From assembly GCA_019912905.1 (NCBI GenBank), contig JAIOHO010000448.1, positions 1 through 7,605 of the forward strand: 7,605 bases of DNA. Direction: 5' to 3'. The translations under genes and the position numbers were made by a program. The notes beneath the pieces were generated by a model. That model saw nothing but the letters and a program-made list of their open reading frames with translations. It made no database searches and was not told the origin of the DNA. Source of the stretch: Anaerolineae bacterium (lineage in GTDB: Bacteria > Chloroflexota > Anaerolineae > Aggregatilineales > Phototrophicaceae). Position 1 is the stretch's first letter. Each line of letters begins with the position of its first letter. Shown here piece after piece: positions 1 to 7,267 of the stretch.

Positions 1-686
1 GGGAGGTGCGCGAGCGGCTTCAGGCCCCGCTGACCAGCCTGCCGGATGCGGTGGCGCTTGCGCAGCGCACCACCAACGGCACGGTCATCTTCACCGATGC
101 GGCGGATGCCACCAGTTCGGGCGCGTCCGGCGACAGCAGCGCGATTTTGCAGGCGCTGCGGGCGGCAGGTTATCGAGGCCGCACGCTGATCCCGTTCGTC
201 GATCCGCCGGCGGTGGAAGCGGCCTTTGCTGCCGGGGTGGGGGGCACCGTGCGGACGACGGTCGGCGGGCAGATGGACCCGCGTTTTGCGCGGCTGCCCA
301 TCGAGGCCAGAGTCCGCCTGCTGTCCGACGGCGATTTCATCAACGAGTCGCACGGTTCGACCTGGCACGCCGGGCCGACGGCGGTGCTCGAAGCGGCTAA
401 TGACACGTTGGTGGTCACCAGCCGCGCGGTCAGCCTGTATGACCGCTCGCTGTTCCTGGCGCACGGGCAGAATCCGCAAAACTTCGATCTGGTGGTGGTC
501 AAGTCGCCGCACTGCCAGCCGCTGTTTTTTGTCGAGTGGGCGGCGGTCAACGTCCACGTGGATGCGCCCGGCGCGACCAGCGCCAACCTGCGCAGCCTGG
601 GACATACGCGCTGCACCCGGCCCATCTTTCCGCTGGATGAAGCGGTGACGTTCAGCCCACAGGTGAAGATTTTCCGGCGCGGTTAA
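1..686 (+). CDS. M81/MlrC-family metallopeptidase-like protein, C-terminal part (5' truncated)
   Basis: The open frame runs in from the left edge (first whole codon at 3-5) to TAA at 684-686, so the GTG at 6 is probably an internal Val. The roughly 226 visible residues match the C-terminal domain of the MlrC family, named after microcystinase C. Counting from the codon at 6, there is a D-A-T-S-S-G-A-S-G-D stretch (34-43), a GGQMDPRF segment typical of the domain's middle, a VVVKSPH strand, and DAPGATSANLRSL starting at D186. Family members are about 480-500 aa, so roughly half is missing, including the N-terminal part expected to hold most metal ligands. MlrC of sphingomonads acts on linear microcystin products, but most homologues are of unknown substrate and sit in catabolic operons. 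The next gene starts 33 bp on, same strand, so co-transcription is likely. The family call is firm; the substrate cannot be read from the sequence. Confidence 0.88.
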   Translation, partial: EVRERLQAPLTSLPDAVALAQRTTNGTVIFTDAADATSSGASGDSSAILQALRAAGYRGRTLIPFVDPPAVEAAFAAGVGGTVRTTVGGQMDPRFARLPIEARVRLLSDGDFINESHGSTWHAGPTAVLEAANDTLVVTSRAVSLYDRSLFLAHGQNPQNFDLVVVKSPHCQPLFFVEWAAVNVHVDAPGATSANLRSLGHTRCTRPIFPLDEAVTFSPQVKIFRRG

Positions 687-695
687 CTGCATGAA

Positions 696-711
696 CGCAA
701 AGAGCGCAAAG
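696..711 (+). repeat. Two copies of CGCAAAG, 9-nt period
   Basis: CGCAAAG occurs at 696-702 and again at 705-711 between the M81-family stop and the next start. It resembles a fragment of the CGCAAAG/GGCGCAAAG-type short intergenic repeats that I recall as common in Chloroflexota and some other phyla. The second copy with the following GG (AAAGGG, 708-713) may also serve as a weak ribosome-binding site for the gene at 720. With only two copies, chance is possible. Confidence 0.4.
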
Positions 712-719
712 GGACAGAG

Positions 720-1856
720 ATGAAAATTCGCGAGATTCGCGCGGTTGGGCTGCGTGGGATGACGCCAGAAGGCGGGTGGTCGGACGAGATTCAGCCGGAC
801 GAATGTGTGCATACCCTGGTCCGCGTCCTGACCGACGAGGGCGTCACCGGTTTTGGCAGCGTCTTTACCAATGATGGGCTGGTCAAGGCCGCGCTGAAGG
901 TGTTGGAGCCGCTCTACCGGGGCGAAAATGCGCTGGAACCAGAGCGGGTGAGCGAGAAGCTGCACCAGCATACCTTCTGGATGGGACGGGGCGGTTCGCT
1001 GACGCATACCATCAGCGGCATCGATATGGCGCTGTGGGACATCCTCGGTAAAGCCACCGGCCAACCCGTCGGGCGTTTGCTGGGCGGGCGCTACCGGGAG
1101 CGGGTGCGGCCTTACGCCTCGATTCTGATGGACGAGCCGGAACCGCTGGCCGAGCATCTGCGGCAGCTGCTGGCGCAGGGCTTTCGGGCCTTCAAGATGG
1201 GCTGGGGACCGTTTGGCCGCCGGGATAATTCCCGCCTGGACGAAGCCATCGTGCGCGCGGCACGAGAGACGATTGGCGCGGGCAACTGGCTGATGGTCGA
1301 TGCCGGGGGCAGCGATGCCTACTGGCCCAACGGTTACAAATGGGCGCTGCGCACAGCGGAGATGCTCCGGGATTATGAGGTCACCTGGTTCGAGGAAGCA
1401 CTCAAACCGGACGCATTGGACGATTACGTGGCGCTGCGGCGGGCTTCCCCGGTCCCGATTGCGGGTGGCGAGGTGCTCACCCGGCGGCAGGCATTTCAAC
1501 CCTGGCTTCAGGCCGGAGCCTTCGACATCGTACAGCCGGATGTGACCAAAGTCGGCGGCATCAGCGAGGAGCGGCGCATCGGCTGGATGGCTCAGGAGAA
1601 CGGCGCGCGTTTTATCCCGCACGGCTGGAACACCGCTCTGGGATTGGCTGCGGATTTGCAATTGGCCTCCGCCTTCCATGATACGGATTTTGTCGAGTAC
1701 CTGACCGGTTCGCCGTACATTGATGATCTGGTAGCTGAACCCTGGAAGCTGGATGACGAGGGAATGCTGGCGATTCCCGACCGGCCCGGCCTGGGCATTG
1801 ACCTCGATCTGGACGCCGTCGCGCGCTATTCCAGTGGGGAAGGGCTGATGGAATAA
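720..1856 (+). CDS. Mandelate racemase/muconate lactonizing enzyme family protein (enolase superfamily; probable sugar-acid dehydratase or related)
   Basis: The 378-aa protein has the usual length and both domains: an N-terminal capping domain (about 1-125, with the conserved SGIDMALWDILGKATGQPV at about 99-117) and a TIM barrel. Metal ligands are recognisable: D194 in LMVDAGG, E225/E226 in TWFEEALKP, and E251 in IAGGEV. The second half carries the His-Asp dyad of the mandelate racemase subgroup: D274 in VQPDVTKVGG and H301 in FIPHGWNT, plus E326 in VEYLTG. On the opposite face only one Lys is seen (K159 in AFKMGWG); the first Lys of the classical K-x-K pair is A157. That pattern favours a dyad-driven abstraction, as in acid-sugar dehydratases, over a two-base racemase, but the substrate is unknown. 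ATG 720 follows AAAGGG at 708-713 with 6-nt spacing. The M81-family gene 33 bp upstream probably shares the transcript; a hairpin follows at 1902-1925. Confidence 0.92.
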   Translation: MKIREIRAVGLRGMTPEGGWSDEIQPDECVHTLVRVLTDEGVTGFGSVFTNDGLVKAALKVLEPLYRGENALEPERVSEKLHQHTFWMGRGGSLTHTISGIDMALWDILGKATGQPVGRLLGGRYRERVRPYASILMDEPEPLAEHLRQLLAQGFRAFKMGWGPFGRRDNSRLDEAIVRAARETIGAGNWLMVDAGGSDAYWPNGYKWALRTAEMLRDYEVTWFEEALKPDALDDYVALRRASPVPIAGGEVLTRRQAFQPWLQAGAFDIVQPDVTKVGGISEERRIGWMAQENGARFIPHGWNTALGLAADLQLASAFHDTDFVEYLTGSPYIDDLVAEPWKLDDEGMLAIPDRPGLGIDLDLDAVARYSSGEGLME

Positions 1857-1901
1857 CCTTTTTGGCGCTGCCGTATCCACTTGAACTGCCGCGAGCACGT
1901 T

Positions 1902-1925
1902 GGGCAGGATGTTAGGACCCTGCCC
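1902..1925 (+). terminator. Hairpin after the MR/MLE gene, possible terminator
   Basis: GGGCAGG (1902-1908) pairs perfectly with CCTGCCC (1919-1925) around a 10-nt loop, 45 bp after the stop codon at 1854-1856. The tail is only CATTTCT, so the U-tract is weak and the loop is large. It may end the upstream operon or simply protect the 3' end of the mRNA. Confidence 0.35.
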
Positions 1926-1955
1926 CATTTCTATGGCGGCAAAGAATTCGCATAG

Positions 1956-1967
1956 TCATTATAATGA
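1956..1967. promoter_or_regulatory. AT-rich palindrome containing a -10-like TATAAT
   Basis: TCATTATAATGA is a perfect 12-bp palindrome in otherwise GC-rich DNA, with an exact TATAAT at 1960-1965 (and, by symmetry, on the other strand). No convincing -35 box lies 15-19 bp upstream. If it is the promoter of the SH3b gene, the leader would be about 140 nt. The symmetry would also suit a repressor dimer. It could be a chance AT island. Confidence 0.35.
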
Positions 1968-1991
1968 TTTGCACTTATCCGTACCCGAACC

Positions 1992-2071
1992 ACCCCGCGC
2001 ACCTGATCCATTATGGATGCGTGTGACTTCAGATGCCCCTGACCTCACCCCTTGCGCTTTTACCCCGCGCA
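1992..2071. repeat. Direct repeat ACCCCGCGCA flanking a second palindrome
   Basis: ACCCCGCGCA occurs exactly at 1992-2001 and 2062-2071, 70 bp apart. Between them, ATCCAT-T-ATGGAT (2006-2018) is a 13-bp inverted repeat whose centre lies about 50 bp from that of the palindrome at 1956-1967. All of this lies in the 255-bp non-coding gap before the SH3b gene and could be a regulator-binding region. The rest of the gap shows no gene I would support. Confidence 0.3.
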
Positions 2072-2099
2072 GATTAGAGTCACCCGAAAATACCCTCAT

Positions 2100-2107
2100 G
2101 GAGAAGG
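2100..2107 (+). promoter_or_regulatory. Ribosome-binding site fixing the SH3b gene start
   Basis: GGAGAAGG lies 4 nt before ATG 2112. It supports this start over the in-frame TTG at 2052, which would put 20 extra residues ahead of an otherwise standard signal peptide. Confidence 0.7.
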
Positions 2108-2111
2108 TGGC

Positions 2112-3425
2112 ATGAAGACGTGTCGCAGGCTGGCGTGGCTTCCAATTCTGCTCTGTTTTTCGACCGTGTTCGCCCAAGACGATACTTGCAGCGCCATCGT
2201 CCGTGAGGCCATCAGCATCGTGGAAGACGAATGCACGCTGACAGGCCGCAATCAAGCCTGTTACGGCTACGTCCGGCTGGAAGCGACCCCGCGCGAGAGC
2301 GTCCAGGATTTCAACTTTGCGCAGCGCGGCGATGTGGTCAATGTAGGTGACATAGACACTCTGCGTCTGAGCGCGCTCGATCCCGCCAGTGACACCTGGG
2401 GCGTTGCGCTGATGCGGCTTCAGGCCAACCTGCCTGCCACCCTGCCAGGGCAGAACGTCACCTTTCTGATATTCGGCAACGTCGAGATTCAAAATGCAGT
2501 TCCGGACAGTCCAGCATTGGCAACAGTGGAGATTACTTCAGGCGGGAGCATCAACGTCCGCAGCGGCCCCTCGACGGATAACCGGGTGATTGGGTCGCTG
2601 GCGAACGGCGATACAGCCACGGCTAATGGCCGCAATCAGGATGGGTCGTGGCTGCGCATCCAGCTTCCTGACAGTGATGCGCTGGGCTGGGTGTACGCCA
2701 GCCTGGTGATCCCGGCCAGCGATGTGAGCGCGCTCAGTGTGGTCGATGCGTCCGACACGAGCGTGCCGTTCACGCCCATGCAGGCCTTTTACTTCCGCAC
2801 GGGCCTCGGCGATGCCGCCTGTGCGGAAGCACCGCAGGATGGCATCCTGATCCAGACACCGGCAGGCGCAGGGAAAGTCCAACTGCGGGCCAACGATGTG
2901 GACATCGAACTGGGTTCGACGGCGTACCTTCAGGCGCAGGCGGGTGCGGACATGGTCGTCAGCGTGGTTGAAGGCCAGGGCAGGATCACTTCTGGCGGAA
3001 CAAGTGTCAGCGTTCCGGCGGGCGCGCAGGTGGAAATTCCGCTGGACGATGACCTGAAAGCATCCGGTCCGCCAGGTGACCCCCATCCTTACGACCAGGC
3101 GCTGGTGCAGCCGCTGCCGGTGCGTGCCCTGCCGGACTCGATCACCATTGCATCTCCGGCGACCGACGCGCAGATTCAGGCCCTCACCCGGCGCGGCACA
3201 ACGCCCACCGGCCCCTCCGCGCCCGCTGCACCCGGCGGCGATTTCTCGGCTCTGGCTGGCATGGACCCCTCGCTGATCTGCCCGTATCTCGATCAGGCGC
3301 TGGCGGCATCCGGTATGACGCGCGATCAATATCTGGCAACCCTGCGTCAGGCGATGGCCTTTGTTCCAGCGGATTCGCGGGCCGGGCTGGAGCAGGTCGA
3401 GCAGATGATTACCGCCTGTCCGTGA
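2112..3425 (+). CDS. Secreted SH3b-domain protein with a FecR-like segment, function unknown
   Basis: The 437-aa product starts with a signal peptide: basic MKTCRR, a hydrophobic core, and a likely cleavage after V19-F20-A21. No proper lipobox surrounds C15 and no other membrane segment is seen, so it should be exported and soluble or wall-associated. Residues about 26-127 form a module with CYGYV, a GDVV...IDTLRLSALD stretch, WGVALMRLQANLP, and LPGQNVTFLIFGNVEI. I recognise this from Chloroflexota extracellular proteins but know no function for it. Residues about 138-200 are a bacterial SH3 (SH3b) domain: INVRSGPS, VIGSLANGD, GSWLRIQL, LGWVYASLV. Residues about 243-310 (GILIQTPAGAGKVQLRA to SVPAGAQVEIPLD) look like the beta-rich core of FecR-type domains, a weaker match. 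A Pro/Ala/Gly linker (about 362-376) leads to a small helical C-terminus with C390 and C436, a possible disulfide. SH3b domains often bind cell-wall or glycan ligands. The gene appears monocistronic. Confidence 0.85.
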   Translation: MKTCRRLAWLPILLCFSTVFAQDDTCSAIVREAISIVEDECTLTGRNQACYGYVRLEATPRESVQDFNFAQRGDVVNVGDIDTLRLSALDPASDTWGVALMRLQANLPATLPGQNVTFLIFGNVEIQNAVPDSPALATVEITSGGSINVRSGPSTDNRVIGSLANGDTATANGRNQDGSWLRIQLPDSDALGWVYASLVIPASDVSALSVVDASDTSVPFTPMQAFYFRTGLGDAACAEAPQDGILIQTPAGAGKVQLRANDVDIELGSTAYLQAQAGADMVVSVVEGQGRITSGGTSVSVPAGAQVEIPLDDDLKASGPPGDPHPYDQALVQPLPVRALPDSITIASPATDAQIQALTRRGTTPTGPSAPAAPGGDFSALAGMDPSLICPYLDQALAASGMTRDQYLATLRQAMAFVPADSRAGLEQVEQMITACP

Positions 3426-3434
3426 AGCAAACGA

Positions 3435-3449
3435 TCCCATCATCTGGGA
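3435..3449 (+). other. Small hairpin just after the SH3b stop codon
   Basis: TCCCA (3435-3439) pairs with TGGGA (3445-3449) around a 5-nt loop, 10 nt after the TGA at 3423-3425. No T-tract follows, so it is a poor intrinsic terminator. It might cap the 3' end of the mRNA or mean nothing. Confidence 0.25.
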
Positions 3450-3491
3450 AGTGGCTGGCCCTCACCATTTCACACGCTTGCGCCTGGTATG

Positions 3492-3519
3492 TTGTCCTGC
3501 GGGTGCAGCGTGGTATAGT
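3492..3519 (+). promoter_or_regulatory. Sigma-70-type promoter candidate for the nanE-like gene
   Basis: TTGTCC (3492-3497, 4 of 6 to the -35 consensus) and TATAGT (3514-3519, 5 of 6 to the -10) are separated by 16 bp. Transcription would begin near 3526, leaving a leader of about 26 nt before ATG 3552. It is the best-formed promoter in the window. Confidence 0.5.
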
Positions 3520-3551
3520 CATCCCGTACCGAACCGCTTGCATGACTGATC

Positions 3552-4235
3552 ATGACTCCCGATCCACTTCTTGAATCACTGCGCCACAGACTGATCGTCT
3601 CCGTCCAGGCCGACGCCGGGAATCCAATGGACAACCCCGCGATTCTCTCCGCGATGGCCCAGGCGGTCGAGCAGGGCGGGGCAGCCGCCATCCGCGCCGG
3701 GGGTCCCGCCAATATCCGTGCCATCCGCCAAAAAGTACAGGTGCCCATCTTCGGCATCTACAAACGCGAGTATCCCGATTCGCCGGTCTACATCACACCC
3801 ACGCTCGACGAAGCCCGCCAGGTGGTTGAGGCGGGCTGCGACGTGCTGGCCTTCGACGCGACCCGGCAGTCCCGTCCGGGTGGGCAAACGCTGGAAGATT
3901 TTTTCCAGCAGCTCAAAGCCGAGTTTGCCCTGCCACTGATGGCGGATGTCTCGACTCTGGACGAGGGATTGCAGGCGGAATCACTGGGGGCGAACCTGGT
4001 GGCGACGACACTGGCCGGGTATACACCCTACAGCCGCCACCTTGATGGGCCGGATTTCCTACTGGTCGAGGATCTGGTCGCTCGGCTGCGTGTGCCCCTG
4101 ATCGTGGAGGGGCGCATTCGTGACCCTGAGGATGCGCGCCGCGCGCTGGACCTGGGCGCGTTCGCGGTCGTCGTCGGTTCGATGATTACGCGGCCTGGGA
4201 CCATCACGGCCCACTTCGTCGCGGGCATCACCTGA
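3552..4235 (+). CDS. nanE: Putative N-acetylmannosamine-6-phosphate 2-epimerase (NanE family)
   Basis: The enzyme would interconvert ManNAc-6-P and GlcNAc-6-P (EC 5.1.3.9) in the cytosol. At 227 aa it fits the family, a single-domain TIM barrel. Family blocks appear in order: LIVSVQA (14-20), GGAAAIRAGGPANI (42-55), GIYKREYPDSPVYITPT (68-84), LAFDATRQSRPGG (99-111), MADVST (130-135), ATTLAGYT (151-158), IVEGRI (184-189) and VVVGSMITRP (206-215). K71 matches the lysine reported as catalytic in Clostridium perfringens NanE; D132 and E186 are in place to assist. No good Shine-Dalgarno precedes ATG 3552, and a 10-codon out-of-frame ATG reading (3542-3574) overlaps the start. A promoter lies upstream and a terminator directly downstream, so it is probably its own unit. 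No sialic-acid lyase, kinase or transporter is nearby, so amino-sugar recycling into UDP-GlcNAc is as likely as sialate catabolism. Confidence 0.9.
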   Translation: MTPDPLLESLRHRLIVSVQADAGNPMDNPAILSAMAQAVEQGGAAAIRAGGPANIRAIRQKVQVPIFGIYKREYPDSPVYITPTLDEARQVVEAGCDVLAFDATRQSRPGGQTLEDFFQQLKAEFALPLMADVSTLDEGLQAESLGANLVATTLAGYTPYSRHLDGPDFLLVEDLVARLRVPLIVEGRIRDPEDARRALDLGAFAVVVGSMITRPGTITAHFVAGIT

Positions 4236-4241
4236 TTTTTT

Positions 4242-4267
4242 GGGCTTGTGTCAAGCCTCGTTTTGTT
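4242..4267 (+). terminator. Probable intrinsic terminator of the nanE-like gene
   Basis: GGCTTG (4243-4248) and CAAGCC (4252-4257) form a perfect 6-bp stem, extended by a G-T wobble (4242/4258), around a TGT triloop. It is followed by CGTTTTGTT and begins 6 nt after the stop codon. The T-rich tail is on the + strand side, so it acts on nanE rather than on a gene from the right. Confidence 0.6.
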
Positions 4268-4334
4268 AGACACTCTCTGGATAAATCACGAAGTTGTGTG
4301 GGCGGCCATCCACCTCACCAAAACTGGAGTCAAT

Positions 4335-6062
<1,728 letters not shown>

Positions 6063-6241
6063 TGATTCGAAGGAAAGGGCCGTGGTCAAACCATGCGCGA
6101 TGGAATGATGGCGGCCCCCTCCGCTCAAGGCGGACTCATGCCGGAGATAGGATGTGTTCAGGCGCATCCTGTGACCGGGACTCAGGTCCGTCTGTTCGAC
6201 ATAAACCTCTTACAGGCGAATTCTCAGACAGGCGGTGAGAT
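6063..6241 (+). other. Structured non-coding gap before the 4-epimerase gene
   Basis: This 179-bp gap has no supportable gene but several foldable inverted repeats: GGGCCG/CGGCCC (6077-6082 with 6112-6117) enclosing TGGT/ACCA (6083-6086 with 6090-6093); TCCGC/GCGGA (6120-6124 with 6130-6134); AGGATG/CATCCT (6149-6154 with 6165-6170); and GGAC/GTCC (6178-6181 with 6186-6189). CCAT/ATGG (6091-6094 with 6100-6103) would compete with the TGGT/ACCA stem. None is followed by a T-tract, and I do not recognise a known riboswitch. Spacing suggests a leader RNA or attenuation region, but GC-rich DNA yields chance stems. Confidence 0.35.
6222..6240 (+). promoter_or_regulatory. Ribosome-binding site within a hairpin before the 4-epimerase
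   Basis: The likely Shine-Dalgarno for ATG 6242 is GGTGAG (6234-6239). TCTCA (6222-6226) is perfectly complementary to TGAGA (6236-6240) with a 9-nt loop, so folding would mask part of the ribosome site. The stem is short and its stability was not calculated. Confidence 0.4.
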
Positions 6242-7210
6242 ATGTCCGAAACCTTTGTGGTCACTGGCGGCGCAGGGTTTATCGGCTCGCATCTGGTCGA
6301 GCGGCTGCTGCATGACGGCTGCACCGTGCGGGTGATCGACAATTTTCTAACCGGGCGGCGGGCCAATGTCCAGCACCTGAGTGACGATGCCGCCCTGAAC
6401 GCGCGCCTGTCGATCCACGAAGTCAGCATCACCGACCTGGAGGCCATTGTGCCGGTTATCGACGGTGCGGATTACGTACTGCATCATGCCGCGCTGCCTT
6501 CCGTCCCGCGCAGCGTCGCCGATCCGTTGGAGACTCATGCGCACTGCGTCACCGGCACGCTGAACGTGCTGGAAGCGGCGCGCCGGACCGGGGTGAAACG
6601 TGTGGTTTACGCCTCATCCTCGTCGATTTACGGCGATATTGAAGGCGACGCCAAAATCGAGACGATGCCGCCGCAGCCGAAATCGCCCTATGGCGCGGCG
6701 AAGCTGGCAGGCGAATATTACTGCCGCGTTTTTTCCGAGACCTACGGCCTGGAAACGGTGTCGCTGCGTTATTTCAATGTGTTTGGCCCACGCCAGGACC
6801 CAATGTCGGAGTATGCTGCGGTCATCCCCAAATTTATCGCCCTGATGCTGGACGACCGCCCGCCGCTCATTTACGGCGATGGCACCCAGTCGCGCGATTT
6901 CACATTTGTGGAAAATGTCGTCGAGGGCAACCTGCTGGCTGCTCGGACACCGGGAGTTGGAGGCAGTTATATGAACCTGGCGACCGGGGGGCGCATTACG
7001 CTGCTGGACCTGGTCGATCAGTTGAATGGGCTGCTGGGCAGCCACTGGGAAGCCGTGCACGAACCGGAGCGGACGGGCGACATCAAACATTCGCGGGCCA
7101 GCATCGACAAGGCCCAGGCGCTGCTTGGCTATCAGCCGCTGGTCGATTTTGAAACGGGCCTGGCTCGGACGGTGGCCTGGTTTGAAGCGCAGACGATTGC
7201 GAACGAATAA
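6242..7210 (+). CDS. NAD-dependent UDP-N-acetylglucosamine 4-epimerase-like protein (WbpP/TviC type)
   Basis: The 322-aa protein is an extended short-chain dehydrogenase/reductase. The Rossmann glycine motif is G9-x-x-G12-x-x-G15 in VTGGAGFIGSH, with D33 in VIDNF placed to hold the NAD adenosine ribose. HHAALPSVPRSV (81-92), YASSSSIYGD (123-132), and the Tyr-Lys pair Y150/K154 in SPYGAAKLAGEYYC form the active site. RYFNVFGPRQDP (176-187), YAAVIPKFI (191-199) and YGDGTQSRDF (211-220) line the sugar-nucleotide pocket. The AALPSVPRSV, SSSS and PRQDP blocks resemble WbpP and TviC, which act on N-acetylated UDP-sugars, more than Glc/Gal-only GalE. The likely reaction is UDP-GlcNAc to UDP-GalNAc, or the matching uronates if the next enzyme acts first. 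A uronate decarboxylase or dTDP-glucose dehydratase is less likely from the motifs. The dehydrogenase starts 57 bp later, probably in the same operon. Confidence 0.88.
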   Translation: MSETFVVTGGAGFIGSHLVERLLHDGCTVRVIDNFLTGRRANVQHLSDDAALNARLSIHEVSITDLEAIVPVIDGADYVLHHAALPSVPRSVADPLETHAHCVTGTLNVLEAARRTGVKRVVYASSSSIYGDIEGDAKIETMPPQPKSPYGAAKLAGEYYCRVFSETYGLETVSLRYFNVFGPRQDPMSEYAAVIPKFIALMLDDRPPLIYGDGTQSRDFTFVENVVEGNLLAARTPGVGGSYMNLATGGRITLLDLVDQLNGLLGSHWEAVHEPERTGDIKHSRASIDKAQALLGYQPLVDFETGLARTVAWFEAQTIANE

Positions 7211-7211
7211 A

Positions 7212-7227
7212 GCGATCGAAGGATCGC
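7212..7227 (+). other. Hairpin between epimerase and dehydrogenase genes
   Basis: GCGATC (7212-7217) and GATCGC (7222-7227) form a perfect 6-bp stem with a GAAG loop, starting just after the TAA at 7208-7210. No T-tract follows, so it should not stop transcription. It could set relative mRNA stability of the two cistrons. CGATCG recurs at 7234-7239. Confidence 0.35.
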
Positions 7228-7267
7228 ATGACACGATCGAGTATAGTGACCGAAGTTGGAGGCATAA

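Noticed and set aside
13..15. Microcystin degradation as the role of the first gene.
   Set aside because: No mlrA/B/D-type genes are visible, the gene is truncated, and most MlrC homologues occur in organisms with no link to microcystin.
2002..2022. Resemblance to the TPP riboswitch element (CCTGATCC followed by GGATGCG).
   Set aside because: The partner CTGAGA element and the rest of the THI-box fold are absent from the gap, and the downstream gene is not a thiamine gene. The match is better explained by the ATCCAT/ATGGAT palindrome.
2052..2111. Upstream TTG start giving a 457-aa SH3b protein.
   Set aside because: ATG 2112 has a good GGAGAAGG site and begins a standard signal peptide; the longer form would bury that peptide behind 20 unrelated residues.
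1909..2115. A 68-codon open frame whose TGA overlaps the SH3b ATG as ATGA, suggesting coupling.
   Set aside because: No Shine-Dalgarno at a usable distance, low-complexity Pro-rich translation with no family resemblance, and it runs through the terminator-like hairpin and both palindromes. The overlap looks accidental.
2538..3443. A 301-codon antisense frame opposite the SH3b gene.
   Set aside because: Translation is Arg-rich without domains, while the + strand frame has a signal peptide and a clear SH3b domain.
4248..4334. Upstream GTG start giving a 604-aa Sat-CysC.
   Set aside because: The extension begins inside the terminator stem of the previous gene and has no family match; ATG 4335 has its own GGAG site.
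6093..6335. Small + strand frame running from the structured gap into the epimerase gene.
   Set aside because: It overlaps the Rossmann-motif coding start in another frame, lacks a ribosome site and has no family resemblance.
6614..7234. A 206-codon antisense frame opposite the epimerase.
   Set aside because: Shadow of the conserved epimerase frame; no domain and atypical composition.
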